Source of the DNA: Hyphomicrobiaceae bacterium
GTDB lineage: Bacteria; Pseudomonadota; Alphaproteobacteria; Rhizobiales; HXMU1428-3
Assembly: GCA_028285025.1 (NCBI GenBank)
Contig: JANQQH010000134.1
Span: 1-5,192, forward strand
Direction: 5' to 3'
Length of the DNA: 5,192 nt
The position numbers were made by a program, and so were the translations under genes. The notes below the pieces were generated by a model. It saw only the letters and a program-made list of their open reading frames with translations. It made no database searches and was not told where the DNA came from. Shown piece by piece: positions 1 to 5,192 of this stretch (the stretch's first letter is position 1; each line of letters begins with the position of its first letter).

Positions 1-477
1 CTTGAACAGCCCAATATTATGGTGCTCGGAGAGCACCAAACAGCCCGTCAATTAACCAAAGACTTTAAAACATTTCGTGACATAGGTGAATTACAAGGCA
101 TTTTGATGGCAGGCCCACGGGCCAAACGAAACTTGAAAGGCCCTGTGGTAGTGGTTGTTCACTCTTTAAAAGCCTGGAATGAGGGTTTTGAATTGTTAAG
201 AGGCTATTTAGGTATGGCCAGTGAAGTCATTTTATATTGTCTTGCCGATGTTATGCCTCACGCCCCGAAAATTGTCAGCTCACTTGAAGATGAATTTGAT
301 GGAGAGATTGAGGTTGAACTGTTAAAGCGGTGCGACCAATCAAGGCTTTTATGGGCACTAGAACGCGTCAATCCTGGATTATTTTTTGCTTTGCCAGGCG
401 CGCCTTATATTTCGACCGAAAAAGAAGTTGAGGCCTTGTTACGTTTATTACTGTGCCCAATTTTTGTTTGCCTTTAA
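1..477 (+). CDS. Hypothetical protein, 3' part (possible universal-stress-like fold)
   Basis: The reading frame is open from the first base to the TAA at 475-477, giving 158 residues. The first ATG (position 19) has no Shine-Dalgarno sequence before it, and the frame stays open upstream, so the true start probably lies outside the window. I do not recognise the family with certainty. The visible part alternates hydrophobic beta-like strands with helices: GPVVVVVHS, then a helix ending ELLRGYLGMAS, then EVILYCLAD. It ends in LLRLLLCPIFVCL. A strand such as VVVVVHS and a terminal helix followed by a C-P-hydrophobic strand resemble universal stress protein or similar nucleotide-binding alpha/beta folds, but no clear G-x2-G-x9-G(S/T) ATP motif is visible. 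There are no membrane segments. It ends 147 bp before trmD with hairpins between, so co-transcription is possible but not shown. The existence of the gene is fairly sure; the fold suggestion is weak inference. Confidence 0.7.
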   Translation, partial: LEQPNIMVLGEHQTARQLTKDFKTFRDIGELQGILMAGPRAKRNLKGPVVVVVHSLKAWNEGFELLRGYLGMASEVILYCLADVMPHAPKIVSSLEDEFDGEIEVELLKRCDQSRLLWALERVNPGLFFALPGAPYISTEKEVEALLRLLLCPIFVCL

Positions 478-513
478 CTTAAATGGTGATTGCCAAACTG
501 GTCAGGCTGAGAA

Positions 514-533
514 CACCCTGATATAAAAGGGTG
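514..533 (+). other. Small hairpin in the spacer before trmD
   Basis: CACCC (514-518) and GGGTG (529-533) can pair around a 10-nt A/T-rich loop. No run of T follows, so this is not a good intrinsic terminator for the upstream gene. It may be chance or part of the leader structure. Confidence 0.25.
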
Positions 534-539
534 CCTATA

Positions 540-548
540 TGCTACAAT
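540..548 (+). promoter_or_regulatory. Candidate extended -10 promoter element for trmD
   Basis: TGC-TACAAT matches the extended -10 consensus (TGn followed by TATAAT, five of six). No convincing -35 hexamer lies 16-18 bp upstream, which is tolerated in extended -10 promoters. The predicted start near 555 would give a leader of about 70 nt before the trmD ATG. The -10 box lies inside the left arm of the inverted repeat at 543-578. This is a visual match only. Confidence 0.3.
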
Positions 549-578
549 CTATCTTCCTCAAAAAGAGGCTAGATTGTA
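543..578 (+). repeat. Inverted repeat (hairpin) in front of trmD
   Basis: TACAATCTA (543-551) is the exact reverse complement of TAGATTGTA (570-578). Inside them CCTC (556-559) pairs with GAGG (565-568) around an AAAAA loop, leaving a small asymmetric internal loop. It is not followed by a T-run, so termination is unlikely. It could be a leader RNA structure or, since the left arm coincides with a candidate -10 box, a dimeric repressor site. The structure is directly visible; its role is unknown. Confidence 0.6.
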
Positions 579-624
579 TCATCAAGGCGCATTTTATTAT
601 TGTCGGCTTTGAAGAGATTTATTT

Positions 625-1335
625 ATGACCAATCCATGGCGTGCAGTTTGTCTGACACTATTTCCAGATCTTTTTCCAGGCCCGCTTGGTATAAGTGTGA
701 CGGGCGCAGCTTTGCAAAAAGGTTTGTGGGAATTAAAGACCCTTAATTTTCGAGATTTTACCAATGATAAGCATCGCAGTGTTGATGATAGCCCGGCAGG
801 CGGTGGGGCTGGCATGGTGATGCGGCCTGACGTGGCAGCCAGAACGATTGATGCTGCCCTTGATCTTGCCCCGCACGCACGCCCAATTTATATGTCCCCA
901 CGCGGAAAACCCTTTAATCAAGCTATGGCAAAAGAATTGAGCCAAAGCCAAGGCTTAATTTTACTGTGTGGGCGTTTTGAAGGGGTTGATGAGCGTGTAA
1001 TTAAGGCCAGGAGGTTACAAGAAGTCTCAATTGGCGATTTTGTCATGACCGGGGGAGAAATGGCGGCCATGTGTTTGTTGGATGCTGTAGTGCGATTGCG
1101 CTCAGGAGTGGTTGGTTCTGCTGAAAGTTTACAAGAAGAAAGCTTCGAGCAAGGCCTTTTAGAGCACCCACATTACACCCGCCCTCGCGAATTTGAAGGG
1201 CAACCGATCCCAGAAGTTTTGCTCGCAGGCAACCATGAACATATTCGGCAATGGCGCAAGGAGCGCGCAAAACAGATCACAAAAGAGCGAAGGCCTGATT
1301 TATGGAATATATACAAAAAGGCCCACGCCAGTTAA
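625..1335 (+). CDS. trmD: tRNA (guanine-N1)-methyltransferase TrmD
   Basis: TrmD uses S-adenosylmethionine to make m1G at position 37 of tRNAs with a G36pG37 sequence, which prevents +1 frameshifting; it works as a cytoplasmic homodimer. The 236-residue product is normal for the family. Visible signatures, in order: LTLFPDLFPGPLG near the N-terminus (10-22), DDSPAGGGAGMVM (54-66), the trefoil-knot SAM-binding parts YMSPRGKPF (89-97), LLCGRFEGVDERV (113-125) and SIGDFVMTGGE (135-145), and the C-terminal GLLEHPHYTRP (177-187) and GNHEHIRQWR (202-211). R157 matches the catalytic Arg154 of the E. coli/Haemophilus enzymes. The general-base position, Asp169 there, reads Glu (E172) here by alignment from memory. 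The start at 625 has a weak GAAGAG ribosome site 8 nt upstream. The usual rimM and rplS neighbours are not next to it in this window. Confidence 0.97.
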   Translation: MTNPWRAVCLTLFPDLFPGPLGISVTGAALQKGLWELKTLNFRDFTNDKHRSVDDSPAGGGAGMVMRPDVAARTIDAALDLAPHARPIYMSPRGKPFNQAMAKELSQSQGLILLCGRFEGVDERVIKARRLQEVSIGDFVMTGGEMAAMCLLDAVVRLRSGVVGSAESLQEESFEQGLLEHPHYTRPREFEGQPIPEVLLAGNHEHIRQWRKERAKQITKERRPDLWNIYKKAHAS

Positions 1336-1356
1336 GCTTCTTACAAAGATTAAGAA

Positions 1357-1377
1357 CGGTTACTATTCTGGTAACCG
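1357..1377 (+). terminator. Weak hairpin just after trmD, possible terminator
   Basis: CGGTTAC (1357-1363) and GTAACCG (1371-1377) form a perfect 7-bp stem with a 7-nt loop, 21 nt after the trmD stop codon. The position suits transcription termination or 3'-end protection, but only a short GGGGCTTTAT follows, so it lacks the U-tract of a strong intrinsic terminator. The hairpin is clear; the terminator role is uncertain. Confidence 0.35.
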
Positions 1378-1880
1378 GGGCTTTATCAGGGCGTTGATAT
1401 GTTAGTGTTTTATGGATTTCTTCCATAGGGCTGTGGTGCAGGCAATTAAGAAACTGACTTCAAAGAACAACTGAAGTTGATGTTCAAACGCTATGTCAAA
1501 CAAGAGTGTTGAAGACTTAGCAATGAGAAACAGTATGACAGAAAATGTCAAAAGGGTTGCACAACAAGCGATTGTCATTTTTGAAAAACAAAATTGTGAG
1601 GGCATCAAATAACTTGGCGTAGGTGTCAGCTTTGAGTGGTCCATAGGATGTGTGATCTCTGTAGGTATCAAATCGTTGTATGCTATGTTTATAACAACGA
1701 TGACTTTCGGATTTTTTAAGCTCGTAGAGAAAATCGGACTAAAATTTTATTTAATTCTTCTCGATGATGGCAAGGGAATAACAGGACTTGGCATCAGAAC
1801 AGCGGGAAAATAACGGTTTTTTGACTTATTTGGGGATTTTTAAGTGATATAAGAGCCAGATTCTTTCGTCTATGGATCCA

Positions 1881-1909
1881 TTGACTTGCGCCTTTTCACC
1901 TCCTATCAC
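1881..1909 (+). promoter_or_regulatory. Candidate sigma-70-type promoter for ccr
   Basis: TTGACT (1881-1886, five of six to TTGACA) is followed after 17 bp by TATCAC (1904-1909), a weak -10 that keeps the leading TAT. Transcription would begin near 1916, just before the large AT-only inverted repeat, leaving a leader of about 118 nt before ccr. A second TTGACT at 1821-1826 lacks a good -10 at the right distance. This is consensus matching by eye only. Confidence 0.35.
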
Positions 1910-1919
1910 CCTTAGCAAG

Positions 1920-1954
1920 AAAATTATTTATTTTGAGCTAAAATAAATAATTTT
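1920..1954. repeat. Perfect 15-bp AT-only inverted repeat upstream of ccr
   Basis: AAAATTATTTATTTT (1920-1934) is repeated exactly in inverse orientation at 1940-1954, around the 5-nt centre GAGCT. All 15 arm positions pair. It ends 79 bp before the ccr ATG. As RNA it would be a long A-U hairpin at or near the predicted 5' end of the ccr message; as DNA it is a dyad that could bind a dimeric regulator or act as an easily melted or curved element. The right arm is followed by AATGTT, not a T-run, so a standard terminator is unlikely. Confidence 0.75.
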
Positions 1955-1957
1955 AAT

Positions 1958-1971
1958 GTTAAGCGCTTGAA
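1958..1971. promoter_or_regulatory. AAGCGCTT palindrome, possible LacI-family operator core
   Basis: The 8-bp palindrome AAGCGCTT (1961-1968) fits the AAnCGnTT core seen in operators of LacI/GalR-family repressors. The outer positions of the usual 14-bp consensus (TG at the left, CA at the right) are not matched, so the call rests on the core only. It lies 4 bp after the AT-rich inverted repeat and 65 bp before ccr, where a repressor could act. An 8-bp palindrome can occur by chance. Confidence 0.2.
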
Positions 1972-2020
1972 AAAGCAGATGAGCATTATAGATCAAAGCC
2001 AATGACAATAGATGATGTGC

Positions 2021-2025
2021 AGGGA
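2021..2025 (+). promoter_or_regulatory. Ribosome binding site of ccr
   Basis: AGGGA ends 8 nt before the ATG at 2034. It fixes this start: an in-frame TGA at 2013-2015 rules out any start further upstream, and the ATG at 2002 is in another frame with no such site. Confidence 0.7.
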
Positions 2026-2033
2026 AAAATAAT

Positions 2034-3275
2034 ATGTCGACCAAAGATCTTTATGAAGTTGGTGAAATTCCACCTCTCGGCCATGTGCCGGAAAAGATGT
2101 ACGCCTGGGCCATTCGCAAAGAGCGTGAAGGAGAACCAGATAAGGCAATGCAGGTTGAAGCCGTTCCAACGTGGGACTTGGCCCCCAAAGATGTGCTGGT
2201 TTTGAATATGGCTGCTGGCGTCAATTATAATGGGGTTTGGGCCTCACGCGGTGTGCCGGTCTCCATGTTTGATGTGCATGGGAATGATTTTCATGTGGCC
2301 GGATCTGATGCCTCAGGCGTTGTATGGGCGGTTGGCTCTGATGTCACAAACTGGAAGGTGGGTGATGAGGTTGTTATTCACTGTAATATGACCGGCGGCG
2401 ATGATGAGGAATGTAATGGCGGAGATCCGATGTACTCGACCTCACAAAAGATCTGGGGGTATGAAACACCTGATGGCTCTTTTGCTCAGTTTTCACGTGT
2501 TCAGGCCCAACAGTTAATGCTGCGCCCGCAACACCTGACCTGGGAAGAAGCGGCTTGTTATACACTTACCCTGGCAACAGCCTATCGGATGCTTTTTGGT
2601 CATATGCCGCATGAAGTCAAACCGGGACAAAATGTACTTGTTTGGGGCGCCTCTGGTGGACTTGGTGTTTTTGCTGTGCAATTGATTAAAGCAGCCGGCG
2701 CCAATGCTATCGGCATTATCTCTGATGAAACGAAGCGCGATTATGTGATGGATCTAGGCGCCAAGGGTGTTCTCAACCGTAAAGATTTTAATTGTTGGGG
2801 CCAGCTTCCCACTGTCAATAGCGATGAGTATAAAACTTGGTTTGGCCAAGCGCGTAAATTTGGTAAAGCAATTTGGGACATCACCGGCAAAGGCAATAAT
2901 GTTGATATGGTGTTTGAACACCCTGGTGAGGCCACGTTCCCGGTTTCAACATTTGTGGTGAAACGCGGCGGAATGGTTGTCTTTTGTGCTGGCACCACTG
3001 GCTTTAACCTAACAATGGATGCCCGTTATGTATGGATGCACCAAAAGCGTATCCAGGGGTCTCACTTTGCTCATTTAAAACAAGCAGCAAGCGCAAACCG
3101 ACTTGTGATTGAAGGGCATGTGAAACCTTGCATGTCAGAGCTGTTTGAGTGGGACCGCATTCCTCAAGCTCATATGAAAATGATGAATAATCAGCATGCA
3201 CCAGGCAATATGGCCTGCCTTGTAGGCGCCAAACGGCCTGGCATGAAAACGTTAGAAGAAGCACGTCAAGCTTAA
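2034..3275 (+). CDS. ccr: Crotonyl-CoA carboxylase/reductase
   Basis: Ccr converts crotonyl-CoA, CO2 and NADPH to (2S)-ethylmalonyl-CoA, the key step of the ethylmalonyl-CoA pathway for growth on C2 units; it can also reduce crotonyl-CoA to butyryl-CoA without CO2. It is a cytoplasmic medium-chain dehydrogenase/reductase (MDR) protein. The 413 residues are slightly shorter at the N-terminus than the roughly 430 of Rhodobacter-type enzymes, and match them closely from KDLYEVGE to the C-terminus. Visible landmarks: GVNYNG (62-67), the Ccr insert around DDEECNGGDP (123-132), WGYET (141-145), EEAACYTLTLATAYRML (171-187), the NADPH-binding WGASGGLG (204-211), VFEHPGEATFP (293-303) and GSHFA (342-346). 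The CO2 pocket defined in Kitasatospora Ccr (Asn81, Phe170, Glu171, His365) corresponds to an Asn of the NYN motif, Y143, E144 and H344, so carboxylation should be intact. It stands alone, with a strong terminator directly downstream. Confidence 0.97.
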   Translation: MSTKDLYEVGEIPPLGHVPEKMYAWAIRKEREGEPDKAMQVEAVPTWDLAPKDVLVLNMAAGVNYNGVWASRGVPVSMFDVHGNDFHVAGSDASGVVWAVGSDVTNWKVGDEVVIHCNMTGGDDEECNGGDPMYSTSQKIWGYETPDGSFAQFSRVQAQQLMLRPQHLTWEEAACYTLTLATAYRMLFGHMPHEVKPGQNVLVWGASGGLGVFAVQLIKAAGANAIGIISDETKRDYVMDLGAKGVLNRKDFNCWGQLPTVNSDEYKTWFGQARKFGKAIWDITGKGNNVDMVFEHPGEATFPVSTFVVKRGGMVVFCAGTTGFNLTMDARYVWMHQKRIQGSHFAHLKQAASANRLVIEGHVKPCMSELFEWDRIPQAHMKMMNNQHAPGNMACLVGAKRPGMKTLEEARQA

Positions 3276-3305
3276 AGATTATTGTTTTTATGCAAGTTTT
3301 CCCAC

Positions 3306-3333
3306 CCCAGCCTGGCAACAGGCTGGGTTTTTT
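3306..3333 (+). terminator. Intrinsic terminator of ccr
   Basis: CCCAGCCTG (3306-3314) and CAGGCTGGG (3319-3327) form a perfect 9-bp GC-rich stem capped by a GCAA tetraloop of the stable GNRA class, followed at once by TTTTTT (3328-3333). It begins 31 nt after the ccr stop codon. It should end the ccr transcript and separate it from the next gene. The opposite strand has no T-run, so it works in one direction only. Confidence 0.95.
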
Positions 3334-3475
3334 ATTTATTTGCATTGGATTAGCGTTACAAATTAACCATTTAGTTTTTGCCATGATCTCATCAAGAATT
3401 TGCCGTAAATTATTCTTTGTCGTCTTCTCAATTCGTCAACCATTGGTCAGTTATTATGGTTTTGGGGATTTACTT

Positions 3476-3505
3476 TTGAAGCTTGGGTCTGTTATTTGCT
3501 ATCAG
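3476..3505 (+). promoter_or_regulatory. Weak candidate promoter for the acidic-protein gene
   Basis: TTGAAG (3476-3481) and, after 18 bp, TATCAG (3500-3505) with TGC directly before it (an extended -10 feature) could drive the gene starting at 3555. The strong terminator at 3306-3333 implies that this gene needs its own promoter somewhere in 3334-3554. Matches are partial, and this is the best I can see by eye. Confidence 0.25.
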
Positions 3506-3540
3506 TTTAGTTAACTCTCTTGAGGGCGTTGTGTTTAGTT

Positions 3541-3547
3541 AAAGGGA
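3541..3547 (+). promoter_or_regulatory. Ribosome binding site of the acidic-protein gene
   Basis: AAAGGGA ends 7 nt before the ATG at 3555. The in-frame GTG just before it (3552-3554) would be only 4 nt away, and an in-frame TAA lies at 3540-3542, so ATG 3555 is the likely start. Confidence 0.65.
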
Positions 3548-3554
3548 TCATGTG

Positions 3555-5192
3555 ATGAGTTCTGATGAGAAAAAAATCGTTTCTTCAGTTGAAGATGTCA
3601 TTTCAGCAGTGGCTGTTTTGCTCAATGATATCCGCTCAAATCCTGACCTTGAACAAGAGCAAAAAAAGATGGCGATGGAAAAGGTCGGCGCCGTTACAAA
3701 TCATTTGAAAGATATTCACCAAGTTTTGTTTGTGAAAGAGATGGAACAGACGCAAAGCTTAGCTGATCCTCATGTCGTGACAAACTTATCCGACGCATTG
3801 TCCCAAGCTTTATATACAAAAACAGACCAACTTGATGAGCAAGATGATGGTGATGCCTCGTCAGAGTCTACCAAATTACGTTTGGTTGTCACACCTCATA
3901 AAAAGCCTGAAGAGGGGCAAGATGAGGAAGAAGAAACCGAACAACTTGCAAAAACACCCGATAATCTTACCCTAATCAAAGGGATTGAGGAACAAATCCA
4001 AGAACTGCTCAATGAGCAAGAGATTTTTCATTTTGAAGAAATTGCCGCCTTTAAAGAGGCAGATGTGGTCCGCATCTCAAATTTACTGGAAGACCCGTTT
4101 CGCGTCGCTCGAGAAAATTGGATAGAGCAAGCCGCATTGTTAGCCAAAGATGTGCAAACCAAATATTCGCTTACTCTTGAAGAGCAACAAGGGTTTGATC
4201 GCCTTTCTTGGGTGTCTGCTTATAACTGGCAAGAGGCTGAGTTTGAAGAAGATCTAGATAATGAAGTGGATAATGAAAATGAAATTATTGACGACGAGCC
4301 ACCAACAGTTACTAGCGATGAAGCTCAAGCTGCAATCAATCATGATCTCGTTTTAAAAGAAAAAGCCTTGCTAGAGGCCGAGTTGGCCTCGCTACGTAAA
4401 CAACTGTCAGCCCAGACCAAGCAAGCAACTGAGCATCAAGCCGATGCAGACCATCTTGAAGAACCGTATGAAGAACCTCAAGAAGCATTTGATGAAAACG
4501 TTACATTATCTCCGCGTCTGCAAAAAGTATTTGAAGAGCCTGGTACAGAGCAAGAAGAAGAAATATCTCAAGAAAGCTCGGAATTTCATACTGAGCCTGA
4601 ACAGGGGCAAGACGGGGCAATGTGGCATGAAGAGGTTTCTCTTGCCCCAGACTATGTGCCCCCCATCGTTGAAGAAGAGGAAAGCCCTGCTGCTAATGTC
4701 GAAGAAAGCCAATTTGATGAACCAGTCTCCTTTGATGACCAGGAAACTGAAATGCCCGCTGACTTCATTGAAGATGGTGATATTACATTGCCGCATACCC
4801 GCAAACGCCAGGATGAGTATGTAAATAAAGTATATGCTGAGGCCAGTTTTTCAGAACAAAACCAAGACGGTGAGCAAGAAAGCTTTGAAGAGGCAGTCTC
4901 AGGTCCTAACCTACAAAAGGATTTATCCTCTTTGGCTGAAACCATCGATTTACCTGAAGAAAGACATGAGAGTGTAGAGCATTTTGCCTCCCAAGATATT
5001 CTGGACAGCGAAGAGCAAACACCACCCCATTTTGAGCCAGAGCCAGACGTACCACTCCAGCCCGATCAGCAAAAAGCGAGTATGCCACCCCCTATCCCAG
5101 TTATGAATGGCACGCCCCCTGTCCCACCACACGCCCGCCCCCCTTTTAGGAAAGCTGGTGCTCAAGAAGCCATGCAGAACCCAGCTTTACGG
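3555..5192 (+). CDS. Large acidic protein with helix-hairpin-helix-like domain, 5' part
   Basis: The frame is open for 546 codons from ATG 3555 to the last base with no stop, so the 3' end is outside the window. I do not recognise the whole protein. In order: a helical N-terminus (1-90); an acidic linker (about 91-135); a compact domain (136-199) starting DNLTLIKGIEEQIQ and ending ENWIEQAALLAKD. That domain resembles the helix-hairpin-helix module at the C-terminus of some alphaproteobacterial NuoE proteins and in other poly-HhH/DUF4332-like proteins, whose pattern is roughly DDLxLIKGIGPxLExxLN, FxQIAxW, WVxQAKxLA. Here the second hairpin Gly is Glu (KGIEEQ), which argues against ordinary DNA binding. 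A Leu-spaced coiled coil follows (about 262-295), then about 190 residues dense in Glu/Asp/Gln, then a Pro-rich stretch (489-530) ending in a more basic segment. No signal peptide or membrane span is seen. It probably works through protein contacts; the function is unknown. Confidence 0.85.
   Translation, partial: MSSDEKKIVSSVEDVISAVAVLLNDIRSNPDLEQEQKKMAMEKVGAVTNHLKDIHQVLFVKEMEQTQSLADPHVVTNLSDALSQALYTKTDQLDEQDDGDASSESTKLRLVVTPHKKPEEGQDEEEETEQLAKTPDNLTLIKGIEEQIQELLNEQEIFHFEEIAAFKEADVVRISNLLEDPFRVARENWIEQAALLAKDVQTKYSLTLEEQQGFDRLSWVSAYNWQEAEFEEDLDNEVDNENEIIDDEPPTVTSDEAQAAINHDLVLKEKALLEAELASLRKQLSAQTKQATEHQADADHLEEPYEEPQEAFDENVTLSPRLQKVFEEPGTEQEEEISQESSEFHTEPEQGQDGAMWHEEVSLAPDYVPPIVEEEESPAANVEESQFDEPVSFDDQETEMPADFIEDGDITLPHTRKRQDEYVNKVYAEASFSEQNQDGEQESFEEAVSGPNLQKDLSSLAETIDLPEERHESVEHFASQDILDSEEQTPPHFEPEPDVPLQPDQQKASMPPPIPVMNGTPPVPPHARPPFRKAGAQEAMQNPALR

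Larger units (their letters stand above)
1378..2033. other. Long intergenic stretch with no convincing gene
   Basis: About 650 bp separate trmD from ccr. On the + strand a frame from ATG 1493 runs 39 codons to TAA 1610-1612, then stays open in the same frame to TAA 1811-1813, but no ribosome site precedes the ATG and I recognise nothing in the translation. On the - strand a frame from a TTG at 1671 down to 1402 encodes 89 hydrophobic residues with two possible membrane segments, again without a ribosome site. Small hairpins are possible at 1468-1479 (CAAC/GTTG) and 1673-1700 (TCGTTGT/ACAACGA, 14-nt loop). The last 150 bp hold the likely ccr control region listed separately. The stretch may contain decayed coding sequence or an unrecognised small RNA, but nothing supports a firm call. 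Confidence 0.5.

Noticed and set aside
1402..1671. Minus-strand frame of 89 hydrophobic residues with two possible membrane segments
   Set aside because: It begins with TTG, has no ribosome site, is unrecognisable and lies in A/T-rich intergenic DNA, where hydrophobic frames arise by chance.
1821..1853. TTGACT with TATAAG as a second promoter for ccr
   Set aside because: The spacing is 21 bp, too long for a sigma-70 promoter, and no better -10 lies at 16-18 bp.
1953..1962. TTAA-TG-TTAA as a CtrA binding site
   Set aside because: CtrA sites need TTAA-N7-TTAA; the two TTAA here are only 2 bp apart.
3004..3384. Minus-strand frame of 126 codons opposite the 3' end of ccr
   Set aside because: It is a shadow of ccr that also crosses the terminator; there is no recognisable protein.
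3290..3514. Plus-strand frame of 74 codons after ccr
   Set aside because: It reads straight through the strong ccr terminator stem and T-run and has no ribosome site; it is best explained as noncoding.
4444..4824. Lys-rich + strand frame and overlapping minus-strand frames within 4444-5165
   Set aside because: All lie inside the continuous acidic-protein frame. The Lys/Leu-rich or Ser-rich translations are what GAA/GAG/CAA-rich codons give when read out of frame or in reverse.

Overview
The window looks like chromosomal DNA of an alphaproteobacterium with moderate GC content. The basis is two recognisable proteins. One is a TrmD of alphaproteobacterial type. The other is a crotonyl-CoA carboxylase/reductase (Ccr) that reads almost like the Rhodobacter-type enzymes of the ethylmalonyl-CoA pathway. 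I see no transposase, phage gene, tRNA, rRNA or CRISPR array.

Layout, all genes on the + strand: (1) the 3' end of an unrecognised gene (1-477), possibly of universal-stress-protein-like fold; (2) a 147-bp spacer with a candidate extended -10 box and a 9-bp inverted repeat (543-578); (3) trmD (625-1335), the tRNA m1G37 methyltransferase, followed by a small hairpin; (4) about 650 bp without a convincing gene, ending in a control region with a candidate promoter, a perfect 15-bp AT-only inverted repeat (1920-1954) and an AAGCGCTT palindrome; (5) ccr (2034-3275), closed by a textbook intrinsic terminator (3306-3333); (6) a 220-bp spacer; (7) the first 546 codons of a long, very acidic open reading frame (3555 to the window end). 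That frame contains a small helix-hairpin-helix-like domain, a short coiled coil and a Pro-rich stretch, and it continues past the window.

The genes do not form an obvious operon. ccr appears to be its own transcription unit, with a control region in front and a strong terminator behind. It would make ethylmalonyl-CoA from crotonyl-CoA, CO2 and NADPH for C2 assimilation or acyl-CoA homeostasis. trmD stands apart from its usual rpsP-rimM-trmD-rplS neighbours as far as the window shows. Most of the window is ordinary housekeeping and metabolism. The least explained parts are the large acidic HhH-containing protein and the palindromic region before ccr. I do not see a convincing new multi-gene system.
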